From assembly GCF_029948085.1 (NCBI RefSeq), contig NZ_JARZZP010000006.1, positions 62,001-126,000 on the forward strand: a stretch of 64,000 nt of DNA, in the 5' to 3' direction. Made by a program: the position numbers and the translations under genes. Positions 28,193 through 35,599 of the stretch are shown here, in pieces; positions within the stretch are counted from its first letter, which is position 1; each line of letters begins with the position of its first letter. The notes below the pieces were generated by a model that was not told the DNA's origin, did not search any database, and was given only the letters and a program-made list of their open reading frames with translations. This DNA comes from Streptococcus taonis (lineage in GTDB: Bacteria > Bacillota > Bacilli > Lactobacillales > Streptococcaceae).

Positions 28193-29509
28193 TTATCTCC
28201 CTTCTTTATATTTTGGTAAACTGACACGTGTGAAAAATCCATCGCGACTTTCAAATTGAAGCTGGCCTCCTAGAATTGAAATACGCTCCATCATCTGTTT
28301 GAGTCCATAACCATAAGTTAAGGTTTCAAACCCAACTCCATTATCTTGCAAAGCGATCAAATAATTCTCTTTATCCTCAAAAAAATGGAGTTTTAGTTGG
28401 CTGGCGTGACCGTGGCGAACCGCATTGGTCATAGACTCTTGAATCACACGAAAGATCGTATCTTCAATCATGACATCCATATCGACATCTACCCATTCAT
28501 AGTTTAGATCAACTTGTAAGTTGGAAAGAATTTGATACTCGCGGATGGTCTTTTCTAAAGCATCTTTGAGAGTTCGTCCCTCAAGTGCTCCCGGACGAAG
28601 ACGATTAAGAGAACCTCTCACATCTTGGATTCCTTCACGGACCACTTCTGATACGTTTTTCACCTGCTCTTTTGCCCGATTTGGATCGATATCGATCAAG
28701 ACCCCAACAGCATCTAAACCTGCTGAGATGCCTGTTAGTGCGTGCCCCAGAGTATCATGAATCTCACGAGCAATCCGCTTACGCTCCCGATCCTCTGCAA
28801 TCTTCTCAGACAAGGCCATATAATTGTTCAACTCCGTATTAACCTTGGACACCATAGCCAATTCTTCCTCTACTTCGTGGTTTTCCGCAAGGACGTTCAT
28901 AATATAAAACAAAAGTGAAATAATGAAGAGTACCATATTCGAGGCATAAAGGGAATTCTTTAAGAAAAAGGCCAAAATGCGGATAGATTCAGGATAAAAA
29001 TGAATATAGACATCTAAGGACGGAATCGGGAAGAAAAGTGAAAAGACATCTGAATTTGTCACAAGGAGCATCAAAAAGCTCACTAGGATAAAGGCAAACC
29101 AATACTTCCGATCTCTCTTGGTATTCAACTCTTTGGAACCATAGAAGATATCCGCAAAAACCAAGAGAATGAGCCCGTTATAAGCTACATTTTGAACCCA
29201 CATCAGAAGCAGCATCAGGAGAATCTCCAGAATATTCCTCTTATCAAAAATAGACCATCGACTCGTTTGAGGCAGATATCGACTCATCGATATCAAAGCA
29301 ATCCCAGCAAACAAAACTGCAGACAACCAAAAAGTCGTAGATGGAGCAAAGGGAATACGCTCTAGGCGCTCTAATAATAGAGAAGCTTGGCGTTGAGCAA
29401 TGATATAGTTGGTTGCTTGAAGATAGATGATACTGTTTAGCATAACAGCGATAAAATTGACGACCATAAGAATGGCCAAACTGTATCGGACACCTCTAAA
29501 CTTTCTCAT
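28193..29509 (-). CDS. levS: Sensor histidine kinase, NarL-partner type (LevS-like)
   Basis: A 438-residue kinase with about six N-terminal membrane segments. It has a HisKA_3 dimerisation helix with the phospho-acceptor His in IAREIHDTLGHALTG (about residue 250) and a HATPase domain (SMTNAVRHGHA, QDNGVGF, GYGLKQMMERI). The ATG at 29509 shares bases with the stop of the upstream sugar-binding gene (TAATG); a GTG three codons earlier is possible. Little of the protein projects outside, so ligand sensing probably needs the flanking binding proteins. Confidence 0.87.
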   Translation of the reverse strand: MRKFRGVRYSLAILMVVNFIAVMLNSIIYLQATNYIIAQRQASLLLERLERIPFAPSTTFWLSAVLFAGIALISMSRYLPQTSRWSIFDKRNILEILLMLLLMWVQNVAYNGLILLVFADIFYGSKELNTKRDRKYWFAFILVSFLMLLVTNSDVFSLFFPIPSLDVYIHFYPESIRILAFFLKNSLYASNMVLFIISLLFYIMNVLAENHEVEEELAMVSKVNTELNNYMALSEKIAEDRERKRIAREIHDTLGHALTGISAGLDAVGVLIDIDPNRAKEQVKNVSEVVREGIQDVRGSLNRLRPGALEGRTLKDALEKTIREYQILSNLQVDLNYEWVDVDMDVMIEDTIFRVIQESMTNAVRHGHASQLKLHFFEDKENYLIALQDNGVGFETLTYGYGLKQMMERISILGGQLQFESRDGFFTRVSLPKYKEGR

Positions 29510-30492
29510 TACTGCCACCCATTCACATCAAACTGATCAATGTTTTCCTTTGTCATCATTTCAACTGGAATGCTCACCTCTTTGGTATAGCTCTTCCCTT
29601 CAGCAATATCTTGAATGATCTCCATCACGCGATCTCCCATCTTCAAAGGAGACTGAGCAACGGTTCCCACAACATCATCCGTCGAGTGCAACAAAGATTT
29701 CATATCTGGTGAACCATCGATTCCATAAATCGCAATGGGGTAAGTTATTCCTTGCTCCTTAATTGCAGCCAGAGCTCCTATAGCTGAGCGGTCATTTAAG
29801 GCAACCAAGGTATCAATTTCAACCCCTGATTGTAAAAAATTCTGGACGGCCGGCATGGCGATTTCCGTTTGCCCCTTGGTTTCTAGTTCCGAGACAATCT
29901 GATAAGAACTGTGCCCCTCTATAGTGTCTTTAAAGCCCTGAATCCTCGTATCTGCTGAAACAGTCCCCTTATGTTCCAAAAGGAGGACCCGAGCACTAGA
30001 AGAACGTTTCATCAACTCTTTAGCAATCAATACTCCCGCTTGGTAATTATCGGATACAATACTTGCATCCGGCTTAAAATTCTTCAGTTGGGTATCGACC
30101 GCAATGATTTTAATTCCTTGTTTTCTAGCTTTTTCAAGAGCAGTTAAAATTGACTGGCTATCCCCCTTGACCGGATTGATCACTATCATATCAACTTTTT
30201 GAGCACAAAAATCATCAATCTGTTGGCTCTGTCTTTCTTCGTCCAATTCTGGATCTCGGACATAAACAAGAGCTCCTCTTTCATCGGCAATTCGACTAAT
30301 TTCCGAATGAATACTTTTATAGAACCCATTGTTCATGGTCATATAGGTGACACCAATTTTAGTCTGATCCTTGATGCCACTTGTTTGACAACGGCCGAAA
30401 ACCCATAAGAGAACACAGACCACTGGAATCAGCAGTAATAGACGCTTTATCAGCCATTTCAACAATTCTATTTTCTCTTTATTTTTCGTCAA
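29509..30492 (-). CDS. levQ: Ribose/galactose-type periplasmic binding protein, membrane-anchored (LevQ-like)
   Basis: A 327-residue Peripla_BP_4-type protein with an N-terminal anchor (LIKRLLLLIPVVCVLLWVF). A nearby Cys (FGRCQ) does not fit a lipobox well. The binding fold shows IGVTYMTMNNGFYKSI, IVINPVKGDSQSI and KIIAVDTQL, and YGIDGSPDM late. The start is a TTG behind AAGGAA; no in-frame ATG is near. It is first in the sensor cluster and overlaps the kinase. With no transporter genes beside it, a sensing role is inferred. Confidence 0.75.
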   Translation of the reverse strand: MTKNKEKIELLKWLIKRLLLLIPVVCVLLWVFGRCQTSGIKDQTKIGVTYMTMNNGFYKSIHSEISRIADERGALVYVRDPELDEERQSQQIDDFCAQKVDMIVINPVKGDSQSILTALEKARKQGIKIIAVDTQLKNFKPDASIVSDNYQAGVLIAKELMKRSSSARVLLLEHKGTVSADTRIQGFKDTIEGHSSYQIVSELETKGQTEIAMPAVQNFLQSGVEIDTLVALNDRSAIGALAAIKEQGITYPIAIYGIDGSPDMKSLLHSTDDVVGTVAQSPLKMGDRVMEIIQDIAEGKSYTKEVSIPVEMMTKENIDQFDVNGWQ

Positions 30493-30634
30493 ATTTCATT
30501 CCTTTTCTGAAAATTTTGAATATATATTACTTTATTCTACTACTTTTTCAAAAAAAGTGCTTGATTTTATTGTACAAGTGCATTTATTTGACCTATTTAA
30601 GAATTAATTTCCGAACAATAGCACAAAAACAATA

Positions 30635-30667
30635 GAAAAAGCTGGTCTATAGGCGAACCAGCTCTTC
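30635..30667 (-). terminator. ssbB terminator
   Basis: On the minus strand, AGCTGGT / ACCAGCT arms followed by TTTTTC. Confidence 0.85.
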
Positions 30668-30680
30668 TATTTGATTGATA

Positions 30681-31076
30681 TTAAAATGGAAGTTCCTCTT
30701 CTTCCAAGACCAAATCTGCTAAGTCTTGTCCTGCATTATTTTCACGCATAGCACGTTGGGCACGGCTTTCTAAGAGTTGGAAACCTGTACAGAGAACTTC
30801 TGTTACATAGTTGGTCTGGCCATTCTTCTCAAACTTACGGGTACGAAGTTCCCCATCCACAGAAATGAGACTACCCTTGCTTCCATAACTAGCCAAGGTT
30901 TCAGCCAATTTTCCCCAGACCACAATATTGATGAAGTCTGCTTCACGTTCCCCATTTTGATCTTTATAACGGCGATTCACTGCGATAGTTGCTCGTGCAA
31001 CAGACTTATCATTGTTGGTTTTGTGCAACTCTGGTGTAGACGTCAAACGTCCGATCATAATAACTTTATTATACAT
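30681..31076 (-). CDS. ssbB: Single-stranded DNA-binding protein, competence type
   Basis: A 131-residue OB-fold SSB (MYNKVIMIGRLTSTPELH, DFINIVVWGKLAETLA) with a short tail ending DLVLEEEELPF. The length fits the competence-induced SsbB rather than the longer housekeeping SSB. It protects incoming single strands during transformation. It is a single-gene unit with its own terminator and a ComX-type com-box upstream. Confidence 0.93.
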   Translation of the reverse strand: MYNKVIMIGRLTSTPELHKTNNDKSVARATIAVNRRYKDQNGEREADFINIVVWGKLAETLASYGSKGSLISVDGELRTRKFEKNGQTNYVTEVLCTGFQLLESRAQRAMRENNAGQDLADLVLEEEELPF

Positions 31077-31097
31077 TTTTTCATCCTCCTACTTATC

Positions 31098-31105
31098 TAT
31101 TCGAA
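31098..31105 (-). promoter_or_regulatory. Com-box (cin-box) of ssbB, ComX/SigX promoter
   Basis: The minus strand reads TTCGAATA, one base from the consensus TACGAATA, preceded by a T-rich stretch (TTTTTTCTTTT), and 22 bases before the ssbB start. This is the usual late-competence promoter architecture. No strong sigma-A -10 is seen between it and the gene. Confidence 0.85.
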
Positions 31106-31114
31106 GGTAAAAGA

Positions 31115-31145
31115 AAAAAGTTACAAAATTTGTAACTTTTTTAAA
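31115..31145. terminator. Bidirectional hairpin between the SDR gene and ssbB
   Basis: AAAAAAGTTACAAA / TTTGTAACTTTTTT perfect palindrome with T-runs on both strands; likely ends the SDR transcript and insulates the com-box. Confidence 0.75.
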
Positions 31146-31150
31146 TAATG

Positions 31151-31912
31151 TTAATCTCTGTGAATCATAAATCCAGTTGCTTGTTGATTGGCCATGATGG
31201 TCATATCTGTAATTTGCACACGACGTGGTTGACTGGTCACATAAACAACGGCATCAGCGATGTCTTGTGCTTGCAAGGCTTCGAGCCCCTGATAGACCGT
31301 CGCAGCCCGTGCCTCATCTCCATGGAAACGGACTTTTGAAAAATCAGTCTCTACAATACCAGGCTGAATGGTTGTCACCTTGATATCAGTCGCAATGGTA
31401 TCAATCCGTAGTCCATCTGAAAAGGTTTTGACTGCAGCCTTGGTTGCTGAATAGACTGCTGCACCAGCGTAAGCGTAAATACCTGCGGTTGAACCCATAT
31501 TAATGATATGGCCTTGATTTGCAGTCACCATAGAAGGCAAGAGACAACGAGTAACAGCCATCAGGCCCTTGACATTGGTATCCAGCATGGTCAGCATATC
31601 CCACTCTTCATAATCCTGATAGAGAGCTAAGCCTAAAGCAAGTCCAGCGTTATTGACCAATATATCAATCTGACCCACAGTTTTTAGAATATCTGAACAG
31701 ACAGTCTTAACCATGCGCATATCCGTAACATCTAAAGGAAAGGTCCAAACTTTTTGATTTGGAAAGGTTGCCGCAAACTCGTTTTTTAGGACTTCGAGTC
31801 TTTCTGTTCGACGTCCCGTAAGAACGATATTCTCACCTTTTTCTAGATAGGCACGCGCAATAGCTTCACCAATACCTGATGTTGCACCTGTTATCACAAC
31901 ATTTTTTGCCAT
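31151..31912 (-). CDS. Short-chain dehydrogenase/reductase (YdfG-like)
   Basis: A 253-residue classical SDR with TGATSGIGEA (about 8-17), NNAGLALG, and catalytic Ser-Tyr-Lys in INMGSTAGIYAYAGAAVYSATKAAV. Arg residues after the first strand (TGRRTERLE) indicate NADP(H). Relatives such as YdfG oxidise 3-hydroxy acids and serine. The substrate here cannot be assigned. Confidence 0.85.
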   Translation of the reverse strand: MAKNVVITGATSGIGEAIARAYLEKGENIVLTGRRTERLEVLKNEFAATFPNQKVWTFPLDVTDMRMVKTVCSDILKTVGQIDILVNNAGLALGLALYQDYEEWDMLTMLDTNVKGLMAVTRCLLPSMVTANQGHIINMGSTAGIYAYAGAAVYSATKAAVKTFSDGLRIDTIATDIKVTTIQPGIVETDFSKVRFHGDEARAATVYQGLEALQAQDIADAVVYVTSQPRRVQITDMTIMANQQATGFMIHRD

Positions 31913-31941
31913 CTTACTTTCTCCTATCTAACTTAACAAAT

Positions 31942-32568
31942 TTAAGCTGTCCAGTGTTTTGCTGGGTCAAATGGAGTTCCAACAACTTGGTCTTCGGACA
32001 ATTCAATGACACCACGTTTTTGTGGAGCATTTGGCAAATGCAATTCACGAGGACTACACATCATGCCAAAACTCTTTTCACCACGAAGTTCCCCTGGGAA
32101 AATGAGATTGCCTTTTGGCATCATAGCTCCTGGAAGAGCTACAATGGTTTTCAAACCAAGACGCGCATTTGGAGCACCTGCCACGATTTGTACTGTTTTG
32201 TCATTCCCAACAGCAACTTGACAGATATTGAGGTGGTCACTATCTGGATGCGCAACCATTTCTACAATTTCTCCAACCACAAATTTTGGTTCCTTGTCGT
32301 TGATGATTGCTTCAGTAAATCCTTCTTTTTGCAATTCTTGGTTCAAACGTGCTACTTGCTCGTCAGTTAAAAAGATCTGTCCACGATTCTCAATCTCAAA
32401 TAAGCTAGAAATCTCAAAAATATTCCAAGCGACAGTTTCACCAGTTTCCTTTAGGAATACACGTGCCACATTGCCTTTCCGTTCAACATCTAGTTTGGCA
32501 TCGCCACTGTTTTTCACGATGACCATAAGGACATCACCGACATATTCTTTGTTATATGTAAAAATCAT
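31942..32568 (-). CDS. ytpR: YtpR-family tRNA-binding-domain protein
   Basis: A 208-residue protein. Residues ~1-85 form the YtpR N-terminal domain (MIFTYNKEYVGDVLMV) and ~90-200 a tRNA-binding OB fold like the PheT N-terminus (VAHPDSDHLNICQVAVGN, IVAGAPNARLGLKTIVALPG, FGMMCSPRELHL). It is a free-standing domain of unknown role. It follows the thioredoxin-like gene with a 13-base gap. Confidence 0.9.
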   Translation of the reverse strand: MIFTYNKEYVGDVLMVIVKNSGDAKLDVERKGNVARVFLKETGETVAWNIFEISSLFEIENRGQIFLTDEQVARLNQELQKEGFTEAIINDKEPKFVVGEIVEMVAHPDSDHLNICQVAVGNDKTVQIVAGAPNARLGLKTIVALPGAMMPKGNLIFPGELRGEKSFGMMCSPRELHLPNAPQKRGVIELSEDQVVGTPFDPAKHWTA

Positions 32569-32581
32569 TCTTTCTTTTCTC

Positions 32582-32899
32582 CTATTTTAATTCTGCTAAA
32601 AAGTCATTTATTTGTGCCTTGGTTTTACGGTCACGATTAACAAAGCGTCCAATCTCCTTGTCCTTATCTAAGACAATTAGACTTGGAATCCCGTATACAT
32701 CCCATAGTTTTGCAAGTTCCATGTACTCATCTCGGTCTACTCGTATAAAGATAAACTCTGGATTGGTCTCTTCAATCTCTGGCAGAGCTGGATAGATATA
32801 GCGACAATCGCCACACCAATCCGCAACAAAAAGGAAGACCTTCTTGCCATCCTGCTCTACTAGATTTGCTAATTCTTCTATACTCTTAGGAGAAATCAT
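32582..32899 (-). CDS. Thioredoxin-family protein
   Basis: A 105-residue thioredoxin fold with the active site WCGDCRYIYP (Cys about 29 and 32) and the cis-Pro in VYGIPSLIVLD. The CGDC centre differs from classic CGPC and suggests a bacilliredoxin-like or specialised redox role. It overlaps the DUF4651 gene by four bases (ATGA). Confidence 0.88.
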   Translation of the reverse strand: MISPKSIEELANLVEQDGKKVFLFVADWCGDCRYIYPALPEIEETNPEFIFIRVDRDEYMELAKLWDVYGIPSLIVLDKDKEIGRFVNRDRKTKAQINDFLAELK

Positions 32900-33186
32900 A
32901 AGACTTCCTCCTCGTAGATGAGATCTTCATCTTCGTAGACAAAGGTATAGTGACGACCATCTTCAAAAATAACACCTCCGACCAAGCGATTCATATCACT
33001 TTCGTAAAGCTGTACGTAAAGAGTTGCAATAACTCCCATTTTTGAGAATTCCTCTCGGACTCTACTAGTTAATTCTTCTTGACTTGCCATTAGTTTGTGA
33101 TCATCAGCTATTTTCTTTGCTCCAAAAGCAAGAGCTCCGAGTCCTATTAAGGCAAGACCTGTCTTAAAAATATTTTTCGTTTTCAT
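32896..33186 (-). CDS. DUF4651-type small membrane-anchored protein
   Basis: A 96-residue protein with an N-terminal hydrophobic segment (TGLALIGLGALAFGAKK) and an acidic C-terminal strand-rich part (HYTFVYEDEDLIYEEEVL). It resembles the DUF4651 family of streptococci, function unknown. The ATG chosen lies only six bases after a -10 box, implying a leaderless mRNA. Confidence 0.78.
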   Translation of the reverse strand: MKTKNIFKTGLALIGLGALAFGAKKIADDHKLMASQEELTSRVREEFSKMGVIATLYVQLYESDMNRLVGGVIFEDGRHYTFVYEDEDLIYEEEVL

Positions 33187-33221
33187 GCTAACATTGTAAC
33201 ACAAAAAGGCTCAAGGAACAA
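33187..33221 (-). promoter_or_regulatory. Promoter immediately before the DUF4651 gene
   Basis: TTGTTC (33216-33221), a 17-base spacer and TACAAT (33193-33198) with an upstream TG (extended -10); the ATG begins six bases later, where transcription should start. No ribosome site can fit. Confidence 0.65.
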
Positions 33222-33226
33222 TGAAA

Positions 33227-33249
33227 AAGGGAGTCCCACTCCCCTTTCT
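33227..33249 (-). terminator. Terminator of the DUF1912 gene
   Basis: On the minus strand, GGGAGT / ACTCCC arms with a GGG loop and TTTTTC. Confidence 0.8.
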
Positions 33250-33261
33250 AATCTCTAAAAA

Positions 33262-33516
33262 TTAATAATTTCTCTCGCCAAACAAACCTTCTGGTAAATC
33301 ATGGAATTCCTTACCTGCCTTGAAGTTTTCAAATTTACCTAGTAAGAACTGGTAGGCATCCAAGCGACTCTCGTAGCGAATCATGGCATCTTTAGCGCGC
33401 TCATCTTGATCTTCTTCATAGACCTTTTGGCTTTCCTTGAGCGCCATATCATTAATCATGATTTGGGTATTAACCCAGGCTTCAAATTCCTTCATAAATT
33501 CTTGTTCGTAACTCAT
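33262..33516 (-). CDS. DUF1912 protein
   Basis: An 84-residue, helical, charged cytoplasmic protein (MSYEQEFMKEFEAWVNTQI, then RYESRLDAYQFLLGKFENF), matching the DUF1912 family found in streptococci. No known function. It is nine bases after the DUF438 gene, so it is probably in the same operon. Confidence 0.8.
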   Translation of the reverse strand: MSYEQEFMKEFEAWVNTQIMINDMALKESQKVYEEDQDERAKDAMIRYESRLDAYQFLLGKFENFKAGKEFHDLPEGLFGERNY

Positions 33517-33525
33517 TGTCTCTCC

Positions 33526-34860
33526 TTATTCTATTTCGCGATAGTAATCTGTATCAATCTCACGGTATGGTTGAATGTCCTGAACGTATTCTAGGACTCC
33601 TTGAAATTCCCCTGTCTCATCATGAACAGCTGCGTAAGTGACATGGACAAACTTTCCACGTGATTCTGACTTGAACCACATCTCGTACTTGTCTTTTTTT
33701 CCCTCACGAAGACCTTGCATAATCGCTTTGACTTTCTCCAAATATTTTGGTGGATGGCATAGTTCGACATTTCGTCCAACCTGAGACGGTGTTCGCTTGA
33801 AAATCATTTCATCCGCTGGAGTATTGTCATTATAATACTGGAAAATATCATCCTTATTAACAAAGGTAATCTCCATAGGCAGGTGGTTGAGGATAAGATT
33901 CGCCTGTTCAACTGAAAGATAGCCATTTCCAAAAGCCTGCTGACTATTTCGGTCCATCACTGCTTCCTTTTCCTTAGGTGTAAAGGTGATAGTAAACTGA
34001 CCCTCTGGCGTATCAATCACTTGTTGAACCTGTCCATCTACAGTTTCTGACTGACTTGCTTCTTCTACACTTTTCTTCTCAACAAAGCTTTTACGTTCAG
34101 GAACCCATTTTTCAGATGGCCGGATAATGGCATAGCCATAAGCATCACTTTCCTCGGCAATCTGAATCCAGTCATCCTGGGTGAAGGATTCGAGCAGAAT
34201 CATGAGGAGGATGGACTCTTCCTTGAAAATCATACTCTCAAATTCAGTCGCAAAAGCCTCAAAATCTGCCTTTACAATACTAATGGATGCTTCTGGTAGT
34301 GACCTAACTGTCCCCAAGGCTTTTTGATAGAGTTCCCTAATCTGGTCATCGACTCCCCACATGACTTTTGGAGGCGAATCATGTCCATAACGCTCCATGA
34401 TAGGAAAGAAGAGTTCTTCCTTGCGCTGGTAGTGGATGTCAAATTGTCCCAAAAGCCCCATTTGACGGACCAAACCCTTGCGCATCTCTGCAAGCATTTC
34501 CTCGTCTTCCATAGACTCATATGTGTCTAACAATCTTCGAACACGAATCAAGGCAGCACGGAGGGCTAGATTTTCATCCTTAAAGACTCGCACAGGATGA
34601 CCTGGATGCTCTGTATCTTCAACTTCGACACCCTTAACAGCATTCTTAAAGAGATTGGCATGAACATCACAGAGCTCCATGACATCTTCAAAGGTAACGC
34701 CTGAGTCCGAGTTCATCAACTCGTGCTCCATAAGTGAAATCTCAATAGCAGATACACCTGTAAAGGTCGCATCAAATCGTTCCTGAACGGACTCCGGAGA
34801 GGCTCCATTATGCAATTCTAATAAAATATCCCGCAGGATATGAATACGTTCATCTGTCAT
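33526..34860 (-). CDS. DUF438 / hemerythrin / PAS protein
   Basis: A 444-residue multi-domain protein. DUF438 is at about residues 10-80 (LLELHNGASPESVQERF). A hemerythrin-like HHE segment lies at about 85-220, with candidate metal ligands His in HPGHPVRVFKDENLALR, FDIHYQRKEELFFPIME and E/D later. A C-terminal PAS domain spans about 310-435 (ITFVNKDDIFQYYNDN, VELCHPPKYLEKV). The set suggests an iron- or oxygen/NO-sensing or repair role, which is inference. It overlaps the DUF1858 gene (TAATG). Confidence 0.85.
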   Translation of the reverse strand: MTDERIHILRDILLELHNGASPESVQERFDATFTGVSAIEISLMEHELMNSDSGVTFEDVMELCDVHANLFKNAVKGVEVEDTEHPGHPVRVFKDENLALRAALIRVRRLLDTYESMEDEEMLAEMRKGLVRQMGLLGQFDIHYQRKEELFFPIMERYGHDSPPKVMWGVDDQIRELYQKALGTVRSLPEASISIVKADFEAFATEFESMIFKEESILLMILLESFTQDDWIQIAEESDAYGYAIIRPSEKWVPERKSFVEKKSVEEASQSETVDGQVQQVIDTPEGQFTITFTPKEKEAVMDRNSQQAFGNGYLSVEQANLILNHLPMEITFVNKDDIFQYYNDNTPADEMIFKRTPSQVGRNVELCHPPKYLEKVKAIMQGLREGKKDKYEMWFKSESRGKFVHVTYAAVHDETGEFQGVLEYVQDIQPYREIDTDYYREIE

Positions 34861-35093
34861 TAGTCTAACCCGATCACTTCGTAACCATTTGCTTCAAGTG
34901 TGCGCACAATCTTATCCATAGGAGTTCCCTCCAGTTTAGACCCCTGTTTGAGCGATACTTTTCGCCCTACAGTATTACGCATCAAAGGATTTGCAAGAGG
35001 TTTAAAACCGAGTTCTACTAGGATATCTAAAACTTCTGGATGCTTGTCCACAACTTCCGCAACAGGAATAGATACATCAATGATATTGTCCAT
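34860..35093 (-). CDS. DUF1858 domain protein
   Basis: A 77-residue protein made up of one DUF1858 domain (IIDVSIPVAEVVDKHPEVLDIL, LGFKPLANPLMRNTVGRKVSL). The domain often accompanies DUF438 proteins and may bind a cofactor or partner, with function unproven. The start is one of three close ATGs after GGAGG; the third (MDNIIDVS) has the best spacing. Confidence 0.82.
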   Translation of the reverse strand: MDNIIDVSIPVAEVVDKHPEVLDILVELGFKPLANPLMRNTVGRKVSLKQGSKLEGTPMDKIVRTLEANGYEVIGLD

Positions 35094-35157
35094 CATAACC
35101 TCCATCATATTCTCTAACAGTTTTTTTCTTTTTTATTATACCACAAGGGCAAAGATT

Positions 35158-35192
35158 AAAAAACTAGCAGTAGAAGACTTGCTAGTTTATTT
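35158..35192 (-). terminator. Terminator downstream of the EcsC cluster
   Basis: On the minus strand, ACTAGCA / TGCTAGT arms and a TTTTTT run. Confidence 0.8.
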
Positions 35193-35266
35193 CGTATAAT
35201 TTCATTATTTCTAATTATATAGACTTTTCCTAGTAAAACCTCAAAGTCTTATCCTTACCATGATCA

Positions 35267-35419
35267 TCAGAGAAGTTTGAAAAACCAATCTATGATCTTG
35301 AAAAGAATCTTATAGAACAGTAATTGGAAGGCGAAAGAGATTAGGAACCAGAGTATTTTTATCAGACCAACAATTGGTGTTATAAAAAGAAGAGTAAAGA
35401 ACCTCCAAAAAGATTTCAT
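35267..35419 (-). CDS. Small hydrophobic protein (50 codons) overlapping the EcsC cluster
   Basis: A 50-residue reading frame beginning MKSFWRFFTLLFITPIVG and ending DWFFKLL, almost wholly hydrophobic/aromatic with scattered Lys. It probably spans the membrane once or twice. It overlaps the end of the upstream 60-residue gene by four bases (ATGA), with GAGG-type purines (AAAGAA) before it. The overlap, direction and a terminator about 75 bases downstream suggest a real third gene of the EcsC operon. I do not recognise a family. Confidence 0.6.
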   Translation of the reverse strand: MKSFWRFFTLLFITPIVGLIKILWFLISFAFQLLFYKILFKIIDWFFKLL

Positions 35420-35598
35420 TCTTTATCCTCCGGCTTCATCAACCAAGTAGCTGTATCCATAAGCTTATCTACAAGAAATAATTTTCCTAAGCCAACTACT
35501 ATATTTTCATCTTTCTTCATGGTTTCTGCGACTTTTATAGCCTGAGTTGTAAGAAAATAATTACCGTATGTTTTAGCCAATATTTTAATGATACCCAT
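35416..35598 (-). CDS. Small protein downstream of EcsC, unknown
   Basis: A 60-residue protein (MGIIKILAKTYGNYFLTTQAI..., ending DTATWLMKPEDKE). A moderately hydrophobic middle (IVVGLGKLFLVDKLM) may associate with the membrane. The ATG is one base after the EcsC stop; a GTG three codons earlier is possible. No recognised family. Confidence 0.6.
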   Translation of the reverse strand: MGIIKILAKTYGNYFLTTQAIKVAETMKKDENIVVGLGKLFLVDKLMDTATWLMKPEDKE

Positions 35599-35599
35599 T

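Noticed and set aside
26208..30492. An ABC sugar importer formed by the two binding proteins.
   Set aside because: No permease or ATPase gene is linked, both proteins are membrane-anchored without lipobox, and they flank a two-component pair.
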